NCBI GenBank assembly: GCA_018054455.1 | Contig: JAGPJL010000001.1 | Coordinates: forward strand, 35,882 to 99,881 | Direction: 5' to 3' | DNA length: 64,000 nt | From: Parabacteroides sp. | Lineage (GTDB): Bacteria; Bacteroidota; Bacteroidia; Bacteroidales; Tannerellaceae | Shown here: positions 53,970-63,068 of the stretch, piece by piece | Numbering within the stretch: the first letter of the stretch is position 1 | Layout of the letters: every line of letters begins with the position of its first letter | Position numbers and translations under genes: made by a program | Notes under the pieces: model-generated | Told to the model about the DNA's origin: nothing | Databases searched by the model: none | Seen by the model: only the letters and a program-made list of their open reading frames with translations

Positions 53970-54554
53970 ATGTACCATACAAAACGTATCGCCATCCTTC
54001 TGCCGGACACACTACAAAGTACCGGACTTCAGTCAATACTGACTGAATACTTTCCGCCGGTCGAAGTTGGATGTTTTTCCTCTTATGAATCATTCATTGC
54101 CTTAGGAGGAGATACTTTCGATTATTATTTCACTCTTTCTGAAACGTTTGTATTGAATGTGGATTTCTTTCTTCCCCGCAAAAGTAAAACCGTAATACTA
54201 ACGGATTGCCCCATGTGTGGTCCGTCGCTACCATCTTACACCAATCTGTTAACAGTACGTGCTTCGCTGGAAACAATAATCGAACAAATACAGCAATTGT
54301 TTGATGCCGATGTAAACAATTTAATAGTAGGAGAAGGCAACAAAGACCTGTCTGCAAGGGAAATTGAAGTACTTCAATTGGTCGTGAAAGGAACAATAAA
54401 CAAAGAAATTGCCGATCGGCTGAATATAAGCTTAAATACGGTACTTACACACCGTAAGAACATTACAGCTAAATTAGGAATTAAAACAGTTTCGGGGCTC
54501 ACTTTTTATGCCATCATGCATGGCATAATTTCGGCCGACGACATCGATCTTTAA
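53970..54554 (+). CDS. LuxR-type response-regulator-like transcription factor
   Basis: 194 residues. The N-terminal domain (about 1-110) has a receiver-like pattern, but the expected phospho-acceptor position reads FTLSETF, with Ser instead of Asp. Phosphorylation is therefore unlikely. The C-terminal HTH (about 128-185) is a clear LuxR/GerE type: LSAREIEVLQLVVKGTINKE, NISLNTVLTHRKNI and KLGIKTVSGL. It probably regulates the long operon it lies in, in response to a signal sensed by the RIC-like protein upstream. The effector is unknown. Confidence 0.88.
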   Translation: MYHTKRIAILLPDTLQSTGLQSILTEYFPPVEVGCFSSYESFIALGGDTFDYYFTLSETFVLNVDFFLPRKSKTVILTDCPMCGPSLPSYTNLLTVRASLETIIEQIQQLFDADVNNLIVGEGNKDLSAREIEVLQLVVKGTINKEIADRLNISLNTVLTHRKNITAKLGIKTVSGLTFYAIMHGIISADDIDL

Positions 54555-54564
54555 ATGCCATTCT

Positions 54565-55179
54565 ATGATTCAATTTATTAAGACTACCATTCGCTACGAA
54601 AAGGAAGAACCAATTCAATCATTTAGTCTTGACATAAAGACAAACGAAAAAATTGTCTTCACCGGACCCTCCGGATCGGGAAAAAGTTCTCTGCTAAATG
54701 CATTAATGGGGTTTATTCCCTTAGCCGAAGGAGAAATCAAAATAAACGACCTGCTTCTATGTCCGGAGACAATAAACACAATTCGTCAACAACTATCATT
54801 CCTTCCCCAAGAGCTTAATCTAGACCTGGCAAGTGCACGCGATCTCCTGCTTTATCCCTTTGAGTTTAAAAATAACAGGCACCTGCTACCAAATCAGAAA
54901 GCAATTTCCGAGATGCTGGATCGGCTACTCCTTAGCGATCAGCTATTGCAAAAAAAACTATCAGAGATATCAGGCGGACAGAAACAAAGACTTGCGCTGG
55001 CATCAATTATTTTATTAGACAAACCTGTTATGATTTTGGACGAGCCTACCTCTGCGCTCGATGACCAATCAGCCAAAGCAGTTGCATCTATCATTTGTTC
55101 GCTTAGCAAAACCACTGTCATCTCTGCCTCGCACGATGTTCGGTGGATAGAATCAATGGATATACAGTCAAAACTATAA
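54565..55179 (+). CDS. fetA: ABC transporter ATP-binding protein, FetA-like
   Basis: 204-residue ATPase with Walker A GPSGSGKSS (34-42), ABC signature ISGGQKQRLA, Walker B VMILDEPTSALD and the switch His in SASHDVRW. It is 3 bp before an FetB-type permease, and the pair matches E. coli FetA/FetB (YbbL/YbbM), which exports iron in oxidative stress. It lies between the regulator pair and two TonB-dependent receptors. Whether this member moves iron, another metal or a lipid is not shown by the sequence. Confidence 0.9.
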   Translation: MIQFIKTTIRYEKEEPIQSFSLDIKTNEKIVFTGPSGSGKSSLLNALMGFIPLAEGEIKINDLLLCPETINTIRQQLSFLPQELNLDLASARDLLLYPFEFKNNRHLLPNQKAISEMLDRLLLSDQLLQKKLSEISGGQKQRLALASIILLDKPVMILDEPTSALDDQSAKAVASIICSLSKTTVISASHDVRWIESMDIQSKL

Positions 55180-55182
55180 ATT

Positions 55183-55968
55183 ATGGGCGCTCAAGATATT
55201 AGTTGGTTAAATTTGATAAGTGGCTATGCGTTGCTGCTTATCCCGATTTTTATTTTCTCATATTACAAAACAGGACTTACCAAAGATATGCTTTGGGCTA
55301 TTACCCGAATGACGATACAGCTCTTTCTGGTTGGCGTATACCTGGAATTTATCTTTACGCTGAACAGCTGGCTGGTTAATTTAGCCTGGGTACTTATAAT
55401 GATTGCAGTAACAGCCTACACAGTTACAGACCGGGCGCAACTATCGCGCAAATTATTTATACTTCCTGTATTTATATCCATTTTCATCAGCCTCGCTCTG
55501 GTCGACTTGTATCTGCTGGGAGTAGTCCTGAAGCTCGATTTTATTTTCGAAGCGCGCTATTTCATTCCCATCACGGGCATGTTGATTGGCAATACGCTGG
55601 CCGACATGGTTATTTCTCTTAATAACTTTTACAAAGGGATCAGTAAACAACAAACAACATATCGCTTTGCCCTGGCAAACGGAGCAACACGGTCGGAAGC
55701 CCTTTCACTCTTTATGCGCGAGGCAATCCGGGTCACGATGAGCCGAGGTATAGCAACAACAGCAGTGATGGGACTAGTCTCCTTACCCGGAATGATGACC
55801 GGACAGATACTGGGAGGTAGTTCTCCTTCGGTTGCCATAAAGTATCAGATACTGATTATGCTTACCATTTTTGTCTCATCACTAATTACCAATGTACTTA
55901 CTTTACTCTTCTCCTGCCGCAACGCCTTCGATTCTATGGGTAATTTACGAAAAGAAGTTATACGTTAA
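55183..55968 (+). CDS. fetB: ABC transporter permease, FetB-like (UPF0014)
   Basis: 261-residue inner-membrane protein of the UPF0014/FetB family with about seven hydrophobic helices. Family motifs are ITRMTIQLFLVGVYLEFIF, PITGMLIGNTLADMVISLNN, ANGATRSEAL, and SRGIATTAVMGLVSLPGMMTGQILGG, with sequence after each typical of YbbM. It is co-transcribed with the ATPase 3 bp upstream and followed by a TonB-dependent receptor starting 75 bp later. Confidence 0.92.
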   Translation: MGAQDISWLNLISGYALLLIPIFIFSYYKTGLTKDMLWAITRMTIQLFLVGVYLEFIFTLNSWLVNLAWVLIMIAVTAYTVTDRAQLSRKLFILPVFISIFISLALVDLYLLGVVLKLDFIFEARYFIPITGMLIGNTLADMVISLNNFYKGISKQQTTYRFALANGATRSEALSLFMREAIRVTMSRGIATTAVMGLVSLPGMMTGQILGGSSPSVAIKYQILIMLTIFVSSLITNVLTLLFSCRNAFDSMGNLRKEVIR

Positions 55969-56043
55969 AAATCACTACAAATAGTGATTGCAGCCCACTC
56001 TTGCTTTTTGTTCCTTTGCATTGAAAATTCAATACCAGAAACA

Positions 56044-58365
56044 ATGAAGCATCTATATCTTTTCGCTATTATTTTTGCGGGTATATTCATTGTGCGCGAA
56101 GCAAAAGCAGCACATGAAAATGAAAATGCAAACGACACGATCAAAACCTATACAATGAACGAAGTAATCATTACTTCTTCAACCAAGGAAACCAATAACC
56201 TGCGCACTCTTCCCGGTTCAGTTACCGTTTTATCTCCGCTAACCATATCCGGAAACCAGATCGAATCAGTAAAAGATCTAAGCAGCTACGTTCCAAACTT
56301 TTTTATTCCTGACTACGGTTCCAAAATGACATCGGCCGTATATATTCGCGGCATTGGCACACGAAGCAGCGGTCAGTCGGTAGGACTATACGTAGACGAC
56401 GCCCCCTATTTGGATAAAAGCACCTTCGATTTTGAATTGACCGATATCCAACGCATCGAAGTTCTGCGAGGCCCACAGGGTACACTTTACGGCAGAAACG
56501 CCATGGGTGGAATTATCAATATCTATACCCTATCCCCCTTTGAATACCAGGGAACAAAACTATCCCTTTCGGCAGGCAACTATGGTCAGTTTAAAGCAAA
56601 AGCATCACATTACAACAAGATTAACGAAAAACTAGGCATTTCCATTGGCGGATATTACGATCGGAACGATGGATACTTCACCAACGAATACAACGGCAAA
56701 CGGGCAGATAATGAAGAATCAGCAGGCGGACGATTTAAACTGGACTGGCTTATTAACCCTCGCATGAAAGCATCCTATACTTTTTCGTTGGATTATACAA
56801 AGCAAGGAGCCTTCCCTTACGGACTTTACGATCCTGCAACAAAAGAAATTGCCGGAGTAAATATAAACGATCCAAGTTCCTACAATCGCCGAATGATTGG
56901 CAATCAGTTACATCTGGAGTACAAAGCCAATCGTTTTACACTAAGCAGTACTACCGGCTACAGGTACTTTAAAGACAATATGAGTATGGATCAGGACTTT
57001 TCCCCACTCTCCCTATTTACGCTTAGCCAGAAACAAAAACAAAATGCATTAAGCCAGGAAATTACTTTAAAGTCCAATCAACCTCAAAATTATCAATGGT
57101 CGTTCGGGGCATACGGATTTTACGACGATCTCCACATAGACGGTCCCGTAACTTTTAAACAAGATGGCGTAAGCACTGTACTTCAATCTGTTTTCAATAA
57201 ACTGAAGGAAAATAATCCCCGAATGCCTCTGCTTAAGATACTGGATGAAGAAATCTATATTCCCGGATCTTTCGATACCCCCACATACGGACTGGCGCTT
57301 TACCATCAGTCAACGTACAACAATCTTTTTACAGACGGACTTTCAATTACGGCCGGAGTCCGTTTGGATTACGAAAAGGCAAAACTGGATTATTATTCAG
57401 AAGCAAGTATGAATTTCGGTATGCAAATGGCCCAAGGTATGCCCATAATTAATCTGCCTGCACTCGATCCCAGCGTGATGGAAGGAAATATTAACCAGGA
57501 TTTCTGGCAGGTGCTACCCAAACTATCACTAAAGTACGAATGCACTCCGTCTACTTTGACATATCTATCGGTGGCCAGAGGATATAAAGCCGGAGGTTAT
57601 AATGTACAAATGTTCGCCGACCTGATTCAGGATCAGCTCAAATACGACTTAATGAGTGCATATGCACCTTCAATGGCCGTAGAGCCCTCTCCGGTAAAAG
57701 ATGTAGCGGCCTATAAACCCGAATACAGCTGGAATTACGAAGCCGGTATTCGCAGCGAACTGATAGACAAACGGCTGAGCGCCGAACTATCTCTTTTCTG
57801 GATGGATTTACGGAATATCCAGCTTACTAAATTTGTGAACAGCGGCAATGGCCGCATTATTACCAACGGAGGAAAAGCACAAAGTTACGGAGCCGAAGTA
57901 AGCCTGCGCGCCCGCCTGGCAACGGGATTGACCGCCGATCTGAGTTATGGTTATACACACGCCACATTCCGTAACTACATACATGAAGAAAAAGAAGGAT
58001 CCGAAATAATCCAGACAGATTATAAAGGAAATCACATCCCCTATACTCCAGGTCATACATTAAGTGCGGGAGTGCAATACATAAAGCTGTTTAAAGGAAA
58101 GTGGCTCGATCAGGTTAGCCTATCAGGTCAGTACACCGGAGCCGGGAAAATCTGGTGGACCGAAAAAAACGATATCGGACAGGACTTTTATGGAACAATC
58201 AATGCAAAAGCAGGAGTTCGTAAAGGAAATGTAAAATTAGATGTATGGACCCGCAACCTGCTGGATGCATCCTATGCCGCCTTTTATTTTGAATCGTTCG
58301 GTAAACCCTATATGCAGAAAGGGAAACCATTCCAGCTTGGAGCCGAAATCTCGGTTGCATTCTGA
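56044..58365 (+). CDS. TonB-dependent receptor 1 (iron/porphyrin-type)
   Basis: 773-residue outer-membrane receptor from the ATG at 56044. The frame opens at 55984, but only the later start gives a signal peptide, ending in AKAAH. The plug includes YIRGIGTRSSGQSVGLYVDD and RIEVLRGPQGTLYGRNAMGG; the barrel ends in Phe. It lacks the carboxypeptidase-like N-terminal extension and any SusD partner, so it is of the classical iron-siderophore/porphyrin receptor type. It is paralogous to the next gene but longer in its extracellular loops (extra segments at about 345-390 and 440-480). Its ligand is unknown. Confidence 0.9.
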   Translation: MKHLYLFAIIFAGIFIVREAKAAHENENANDTIKTYTMNEVIITSSTKETNNLRTLPGSVTVLSPLTISGNQIESVKDLSSYVPNFFIPDYGSKMTSAVYIRGIGTRSSGQSVGLYVDDAPYLDKSTFDFELTDIQRIEVLRGPQGTLYGRNAMGGIINIYTLSPFEYQGTKLSLSAGNYGQFKAKASHYNKINEKLGISIGGYYDRNDGYFTNEYNGKRADNEESAGGRFKLDWLINPRMKASYTFSLDYTKQGAFPYGLYDPATKEIAGVNINDPSSYNRRMIGNQLHLEYKANRFTLSSTTGYRYFKDNMSMDQDFSPLSLFTLSQKQKQNALSQEITLKSNQPQNYQWSFGAYGFYDDLHIDGPVTFKQDGVSTVLQSVFNKLKENNPRMPLLKILDEEIYIPGSFDTPTYGLALYHQSTYNNLFTDGLSITAGVRLDYEKAKLDYYSEASMNFGMQMAQGMPIINLPALDPSVMEGNINQDFWQVLPKLSLKYECTPSTLTYLSVARGYKAGGYNVQMFADLIQDQLKYDLMSAYAPSMAVEPSPVKDVAAYKPEYSWNYEAGIRSELIDKRLSAELSLFWMDLRNIQLTKFVNSGNGRIITNGGKAQSYGAEVSLRARLATGLTADLSYGYTHATFRNYIHEEKEGSEIIQTDYKGNHIPYTPGHTLSAGVQYIKLFKGKWLDQVSLSGQYTGAGKIWWTEKNDIGQDFYGTINAKAGVRKGNVKLDVWTRNLLDASYAAFYFESFGKPYMQKGKPFQLGAEISVAF

Positions 58366-58412
58366 TAGCATGAATTAAATAAAAACCATTTATATTGGTA
58401 AACGATTATAGC

Positions 58413-60488
58413 ATGAATAAATTTATTTTTCTGACTGCCGGCTTACTTTGGGGAGCGTCTATGCTTCAAGCAGAAGAAGTTGATACACTGAACACCCGTA
58501 GTATCTTTTTAGACGAGGTTGTTGTTCAGTCATTTAAACAGGACAAGGCATTTAGTCTCGAACCTATTTCGGTTTCGGCATTTAGCAGTACGAATATTAT
58601 TAACCGGAACATTACCGGCATTAAGGAGTTCAGTGCACTGGTTCCTAATTTATTTATGCCGGATTATGGATCAAAGCTCACTTCCCCCGTTTATATCCGT
58701 GGAATTGGATCAAAAATAAATGCTCCGTCGGTCGGACTTTATGTAGACGGAATTCCTTATTTTGAGAAATCAGCTTTCGATTTCGACTTTAGCGAAGTAG
58801 ACCGTATCGAAGTTTTGCGTGGACCGCAAGGCACCTTGTACGGACGTAATACCATGGGTGGAATTATCAATGTATTTACAAAGTCACCCCTCGACTATCA
58901 GGGGACCAATCTTACGCTTTCGGCGGGAAATTACGGACAACGACAAGCCACAGCTTCTCATTATGGAAAAGTAAACGACAAAATAGGCTATGCCATTTCA
59001 GGAAACTATACTCATTCGGACGGATTCTTCACCAATCTTGCCACCAATGAGAAGGCCGACAAAATGGATAGCGGATCGGGACGAATCAGACTGGAATGGA
59101 AGCTGCAACCGGAACTTACGCTAAAACTGATGAGCAGTCTGGATTATTCAGATCAGGGAGGATATCCGTACGGACTATATGACAAAGAAACAAATACCGT
59201 AGGCGACGTGAACTATAACGACTTCAGCTCCTACAAACGAACCTTGTCAAATACGGGAGCAACCCTCGATTATAAAACAGACCACTTTTGGCTCAGTTCC
59301 CAGACTGCCTATCAGTATCTGTCGGACCGGCAAGGAGTAGACCAGGACTTTTCTACTAAAAACCAATACTATGTGATTCAAAAACAGCAACAACACATGG
59401 CTTCGGAAGAGCTGAACATCAAATCGGTTACCGATAGCTGGTATAAATGGTTGTTCGGAGCCTTTGGTTTTTATCAGGGATCGGACACAGAGGTGAATCT
59501 TGATTACAAGTTACAAGCCATGTCCACCCATAAAACCTACGATTCTCCATCGTATGGCTTTGCGCTCTACCATCAATCCACGTTCGACCATATACTTACA
59601 GATGGACTTTCGCTTACCGCTGGCGTACGTTACGACTGGGAACGGTCACGTAACGATTACGAAGCCTACCGAACGATGAAAGATACAACGGGTCTGACAG
59701 ACTCATTTAACAGTAAACTTACATTTACCCAGATCACACCAAAAGCGACCCTTCAATATACAACCCCTTCGGACCAGATGATTTATGCAACTGTCTCCAA
59801 AGGATATAAATCCGGAGGATTCAACACATCATTCCAAAGAGAAGAAGACCGTACATTCGATCCGGAATTCAGCTGGAACTATGAAGTCGGAACGAAAGTT
59901 AAATTTTGGGACAGCCGGATAAAAGCCGAAGTAAGTCTTTTCTACATCGACTGGAGACATCAGCAAATCTACCAACCGTTACCCAGTGGCGTAGGATCAA
60001 TGCTAAAAAACGCCGGCCGCTCCGAGAGTAAAGGAATCGAAGCCAGTCTGCAGGCCAATGTTTGCAACGGATTTATGTTTAACGTTTCATACGGTTATAC
60101 CGATGCAACATTTAAAGAATACCAACGCAGCGCCACGCTCGATTACGCGGGTAAACGACTTCCGCTTGTCCCCTCGCAAACACTATCTGTGGGTACAGAC
60201 TACATGATTCCGGTAAAGTCTCATTTCCTGGACAGAATATTGGTTAACATCACATATAGTGGAACAGGTAAATTATACTGGAGCGAAAGTAACGACGCCT
60301 ATCAGTCATACTACGGAGTCGTAAACGGAAAAGCATCCTTTGTAAAAGGACCTTTGACCATTGCTTTTTGGGGAAAGAACATCACCGGAGCAGATTATAC
60401 CTCTTTTTACTTTGAATCTGGCGGAAACTCCTTTGCTCAGAAAGGAAAACCTGTTACCTTTGGGGGAAATCTGACGTTGAACTTCTAA
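58413..60488 (+). CDS. TonB-dependent receptor 2, paralogue of the preceding gene
   Basis: 691 residues from the ATG at 58413 (signal peptide MLQA). Plug motifs almost match those of receptor 1: PDYGSKLTSPVYIRGIGSK, DRIEVLRGPQGTLYGRNTMGG and NLTLSAGNYGQRQATASHYGK. It ends LTLNF. The two receptors lie 48 bp apart and share plug sequence closely, a tandem duplication followed by loop divergence. No SusD partner is present. It is in the same operon as an MFS carrier, HemN and HemG, so a porphyrin or iron-chelate ligand is plausible but unproven. Confidence 0.9.
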   Translation: MNKFIFLTAGLLWGASMLQAEEVDTLNTRSIFLDEVVVQSFKQDKAFSLEPISVSAFSSTNIINRNITGIKEFSALVPNLFMPDYGSKLTSPVYIRGIGSKINAPSVGLYVDGIPYFEKSAFDFDFSEVDRIEVLRGPQGTLYGRNTMGGIINVFTKSPLDYQGTNLTLSAGNYGQRQATASHYGKVNDKIGYAISGNYTHSDGFFTNLATNEKADKMDSGSGRIRLEWKLQPELTLKLMSSLDYSDQGGYPYGLYDKETNTVGDVNYNDFSSYKRTLSNTGATLDYKTDHFWLSSQTAYQYLSDRQGVDQDFSTKNQYYVIQKQQQHMASEELNIKSVTDSWYKWLFGAFGFYQGSDTEVNLDYKLQAMSTHKTYDSPSYGFALYHQSTFDHILTDGLSLTAGVRYDWERSRNDYEAYRTMKDTTGLTDSFNSKLTFTQITPKATLQYTTPSDQMIYATVSKGYKSGGFNTSFQREEDRTFDPEFSWNYEVGTKVKFWDSRIKAEVSLFYIDWRHQQIYQPLPSGVGSMLKNAGRSESKGIEASLQANVCNGFMFNVSYGYTDATFKEYQRSATLDYAGKRLPLVPSQTLSVGTDYMIPVKSHFLDRILVNITYSGTGKLYWSESNDAYQSYYGVVNGKASFVKGPLTIAFWGKNITGADYTSFYFESGGNSFAQKGKPVTFGGNLTLNF

Positions 60489-60498
60489 TTTATAACAA

Positions 60499-61701
60499 AT
60501 GTGGCTTAAACCTACAACCAATAAACTGGTTACCTTTCTGTGTCTCTACATTGCACAATCAATACCCATGAGCTTTTTCTCTACGGTAATTCCTGTAATG
60601 ATGCGACAAGAGAATTTTTCTTTATCAGCTATTGGATTGTTACAACTAATTAAATTACCCTGGATAATCAAATTCTTCTGGTCGCCGTTGGTCGACCGGA
60701 ATTGTATGACAGTATCTCACTACAAGCGATGGATATTCTCGTCGGAATTAATTTATGCGGTACTCATTTTCTCGGTTGCATTTTTGGATTTTAAAGAAAA
60801 CTTTTCAACAATCCTTATCCTTGTCATCATATCCTTCGTAGCATCCGCCACACAGGATATCGCTACAGATGCGTTAGCTGTACTCTCTTTTAGCCGTAAG
60901 GATAAAAGTTTGGTAAACAGCATGCAATCCATGGGAAGCTTTGCCGGTGCAATGATAGGTGGAGGCGTTCTTTTGCTTTTGTTCAAGCAAATCGGGTGGA
61001 ATAGCCTGCTTCCCTGTCTGGCAATCTTTGTTATCGTGGCTTTAGTACCACTTTTCTTTAACAAAGACATCGCTATTAAAGAAAAAAGTCAGGCTCAGAA
61101 AGCAAAGAAAACCGATTTTTACTATTTCTTTACGCAAAAAGGCATCTGGAAACAAATCATATTTCTGTTTCTTTATTATTCCGGACTAATAGGAACGCTT
61201 GCAATGCTTAAACCCTATATGGTAGATTTAGGTTATAATATAAAGGAAATCGGTGTGATGAGTGGTCTTGCAGGTACATTTATCGCCTTTCTTTCCTCAT
61301 TTGGCGGAGGATTTATCATCAGACGCATCGGAAGATACAGAGCCCGGATACTGTTTGCTGTAGCCATCCTCCTTGCAACGTTCTATTTTTTAGGACTATC
61401 GTATGTAACGCCAACCACCTTGCTGCTTTATATCGGAATTTTTCTGCTATGGGGAAGTTACGGAATGGCTACCATAATAGTTTATACTACAGCGATGGAC
61501 TGTGTGCGCGAAGGTCGCGAAGGAACCGATTTTACAATTCAAACGGTAATAACCCACCTCAGCAGCATGTGTATTGCCATAGCCAGCGGTAAAATAGCAG
61601 ACCTTACAGGATACCACGGCTTGTTCTTGTTTGAAGTTATTCTGGCCACGGTTTCGCTGATATATATTATATTTGTATTTAAAAAGAAGCAAACGCTATG
61701 A
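60499..61701 (+). CDS. MFS transporter, AmpG/RhtX-FptX-like
   Basis: 400-residue inner-membrane carrier with about 12 helices. The N-terminus LCLYIAQSIPMSFFSTVIPV and LIKLPWIIKFFWSPLVDRN match the AmpG/RhtX-FptX group, which imports muropeptides or siderophores. ATQDIATDALAVL and GYHGLFLFEVILATVSLIYI support this. It lies 10 bp after receptor 2 and overlaps hemN by 4 bp (ATGA), so it is a strong candidate to carry the receptor ligand across the inner membrane. It is not the NanT type that would serve the sialic acid genes. Confidence 0.87.
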   Translation: MWLKPTTNKLVTFLCLYIAQSIPMSFFSTVIPVMMRQENFSLSAIGLLQLIKLPWIIKFFWSPLVDRNCMTVSHYKRWIFSSELIYAVLIFSVAFLDFKENFSTILILVIISFVASATQDIATDALAVLSFSRKDKSLVNSMQSMGSFAGAMIGGGVLLLLFKQIGWNSLLPCLAIFVIVALVPLFFNKDIAIKEKSQAQKAKKTDFYYFFTQKGIWKQIIFLFLYYSGLIGTLAMLKPYMVDLGYNIKEIGVMSGLAGTFIAFLSSFGGGFIIRRIGRYRARILFAVAILLATFYFLGLSYVTPTTLLLYIGIFLLWGSYGMATIIVYTTAMDCVREGREGTDFTIQTVITHLSSMCIAIASGKIADLTGYHGLFLFEVILATVSLIYIIFVFKKKQTL

Positions 61702-63065
61702 CAGACGAATTATTAGAAAAATACAATATTCCTGTTCCAAGATATACAAGTTATCCGCCAGCTAATTATTTTTCTGATGCTTTTACGAATCAGAACTATG
61801 AAGATGCCATCCGCGCATCCAATAATCAGCAGCCTCAACATATTTCATTCTACATCCATATTCCTTTTTGCCGTCATCTTTGTCATTACTGTGGTTGTAA
61901 TTCCTTTGCCATGATGAATGAAACGAAGGTAAACGAATACCTCAAGGCTGTTCATAAGGAAATCGATAAAGTTACGCAGTTACTGGACAATCGCCGGATG
62001 ATTGCACAAATACATTACGGAGGAGGAAGCCCTACCTCTATTCCCGTTGAACGTTTACGCGAGCTGAACGAACATTTACTGGATCGTTTCAAGACAATTG
62101 AGAATCCGGAGATTGCCATTGAATGCCATCCGGGATACCTGAACGAGTCGTACTGGCAATCGCTAACCGAAGCCGGATTTAACCGGATAAGTCTGGGCGT
62201 GCAGGACTTCGACGCCAACGTATTGAAAACAGTAAACCGCCGTCCGTCGCTCCTTCCTTTAGAGACTATATTTGGCATTCTGCGCGCGGCAGGTGTACGA
62301 ATCAATATGGACTTCATTTACGGATTGCCCCATCAAACGGTTGAGAGCTTTACCCGGACAATCGAACAGGCCATCGCTCTGAATCCCGACCGGCTTGTTA
62401 CATTCTCGTATGCGCATGTTCCCTGGGTAAATAAAAGTCAGCTTATCCTCGAAAAAGCCGGACTTCCTGCCAGTGAAGTGAAAAGCAACATGTACGACTC
62501 GGCCAGACAAACACTTAAAAGTGCCGGTTACCTGCCCGTCGGACTGGACCATTTTGTTCGTCCGGACGATGAGCTTTATACCGCGCTGCAAACAAAAGCG
62601 CTGCACCGTAACTTTCAGGGATATTGTACCCGCCGCACAACCGGACAGGTATATGCTTTTGGAGTAACCGGAATCAGCCAGCTTTCCACAGCGTACAGTC
62701 AAAATATAAAAGATATTGCAGGATATATCGAACAAATAAACAGCGGAACATTCGCAGTAGTGAAAGGATATTCTCTCACAAGAGAAGAACAGATCACCCG
62801 CGAAGCAATAGAATCGCTCATGTGCAACGGAAGTCTGGACTGGGAAGAACGAGCAGATCAATTCAATATCCCGGTGGAAGAATTCAGGGCAGCTACCTCT
62901 TATGATGCGAACAAAATGGAACAGTTTGCTGCAGACGGACTTATTACCTATTCCGATAAAAAGATACAACTAACTCCTGCGGGGAATCTGTTTGTACGAA
63001 ATGTAGCAGCGTCGTTAGACAAGCTTATGATTCATTCAACTAAATCGTTCTCGAAACCGGTATAA
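61698..63065 (+). CDS. hemN: Oxygen-independent coproporphyrinogen III oxidase
   Basis: 455-residue radical-SAM enzyme converting coproporphyrinogen III to protoporphyrinogen IX without O2. The cluster motif is complete: C58, C62, C65, C67 (CRHLCHYCGC). HYGGGSPTS and MDFIYGLPHQTVESF follow, and a HemN C-terminal domain (about 360-440) distinguishes it from HemW. It overlaps the MFS gene by 4 bp and is followed by hemG 3 bp later, giving the last steps before ferrochelatase. Confidence 0.95.
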   Translation: MTDELLEKYNIPVPRYTSYPPANYFSDAFTNQNYEDAIRASNNQQPQHISFYIHIPFCRHLCHYCGCNSFAMMNETKVNEYLKAVHKEIDKVTQLLDNRRMIAQIHYGGGSPTSIPVERLRELNEHLLDRFKTIENPEIAIECHPGYLNESYWQSLTEAGFNRISLGVQDFDANVLKTVNRRPSLLPLETIFGILRAAGVRINMDFIYGLPHQTVESFTRTIEQAIALNPDRLVTFSYAHVPWVNKSQLILEKAGLPASEVKSNMYDSARQTLKSAGYLPVGLDHFVRPDDELYTALQTKALHRNFQGYCTRRTTGQVYAFGVTGISQLSTAYSQNIKDIAGYIEQINSGTFAVVKGYSLTREEQITREAIESLMCNGSLDWEERADQFNIPVEEFRAATSYDANKMEQFAADGLITYSDKKIQLTPAGNLFVRNVAASLDKLMIHSTKSFSKPV

Positions 63066-63068
63066 CAC

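Noticed and set aside
60499..61701. MFS gene as the missing sialic acid transporter NanT
   Set aside because: Its motifs fit the AmpG/RhtX group and it is co-transcribed with receptors and hemN, over 20 kb from the nan genes.
62259..62969. 236-codon minus-strand open frame within hemN
   Set aside because: It is antisense to conserved HemN sequence and has no recognisable motif or promoter.
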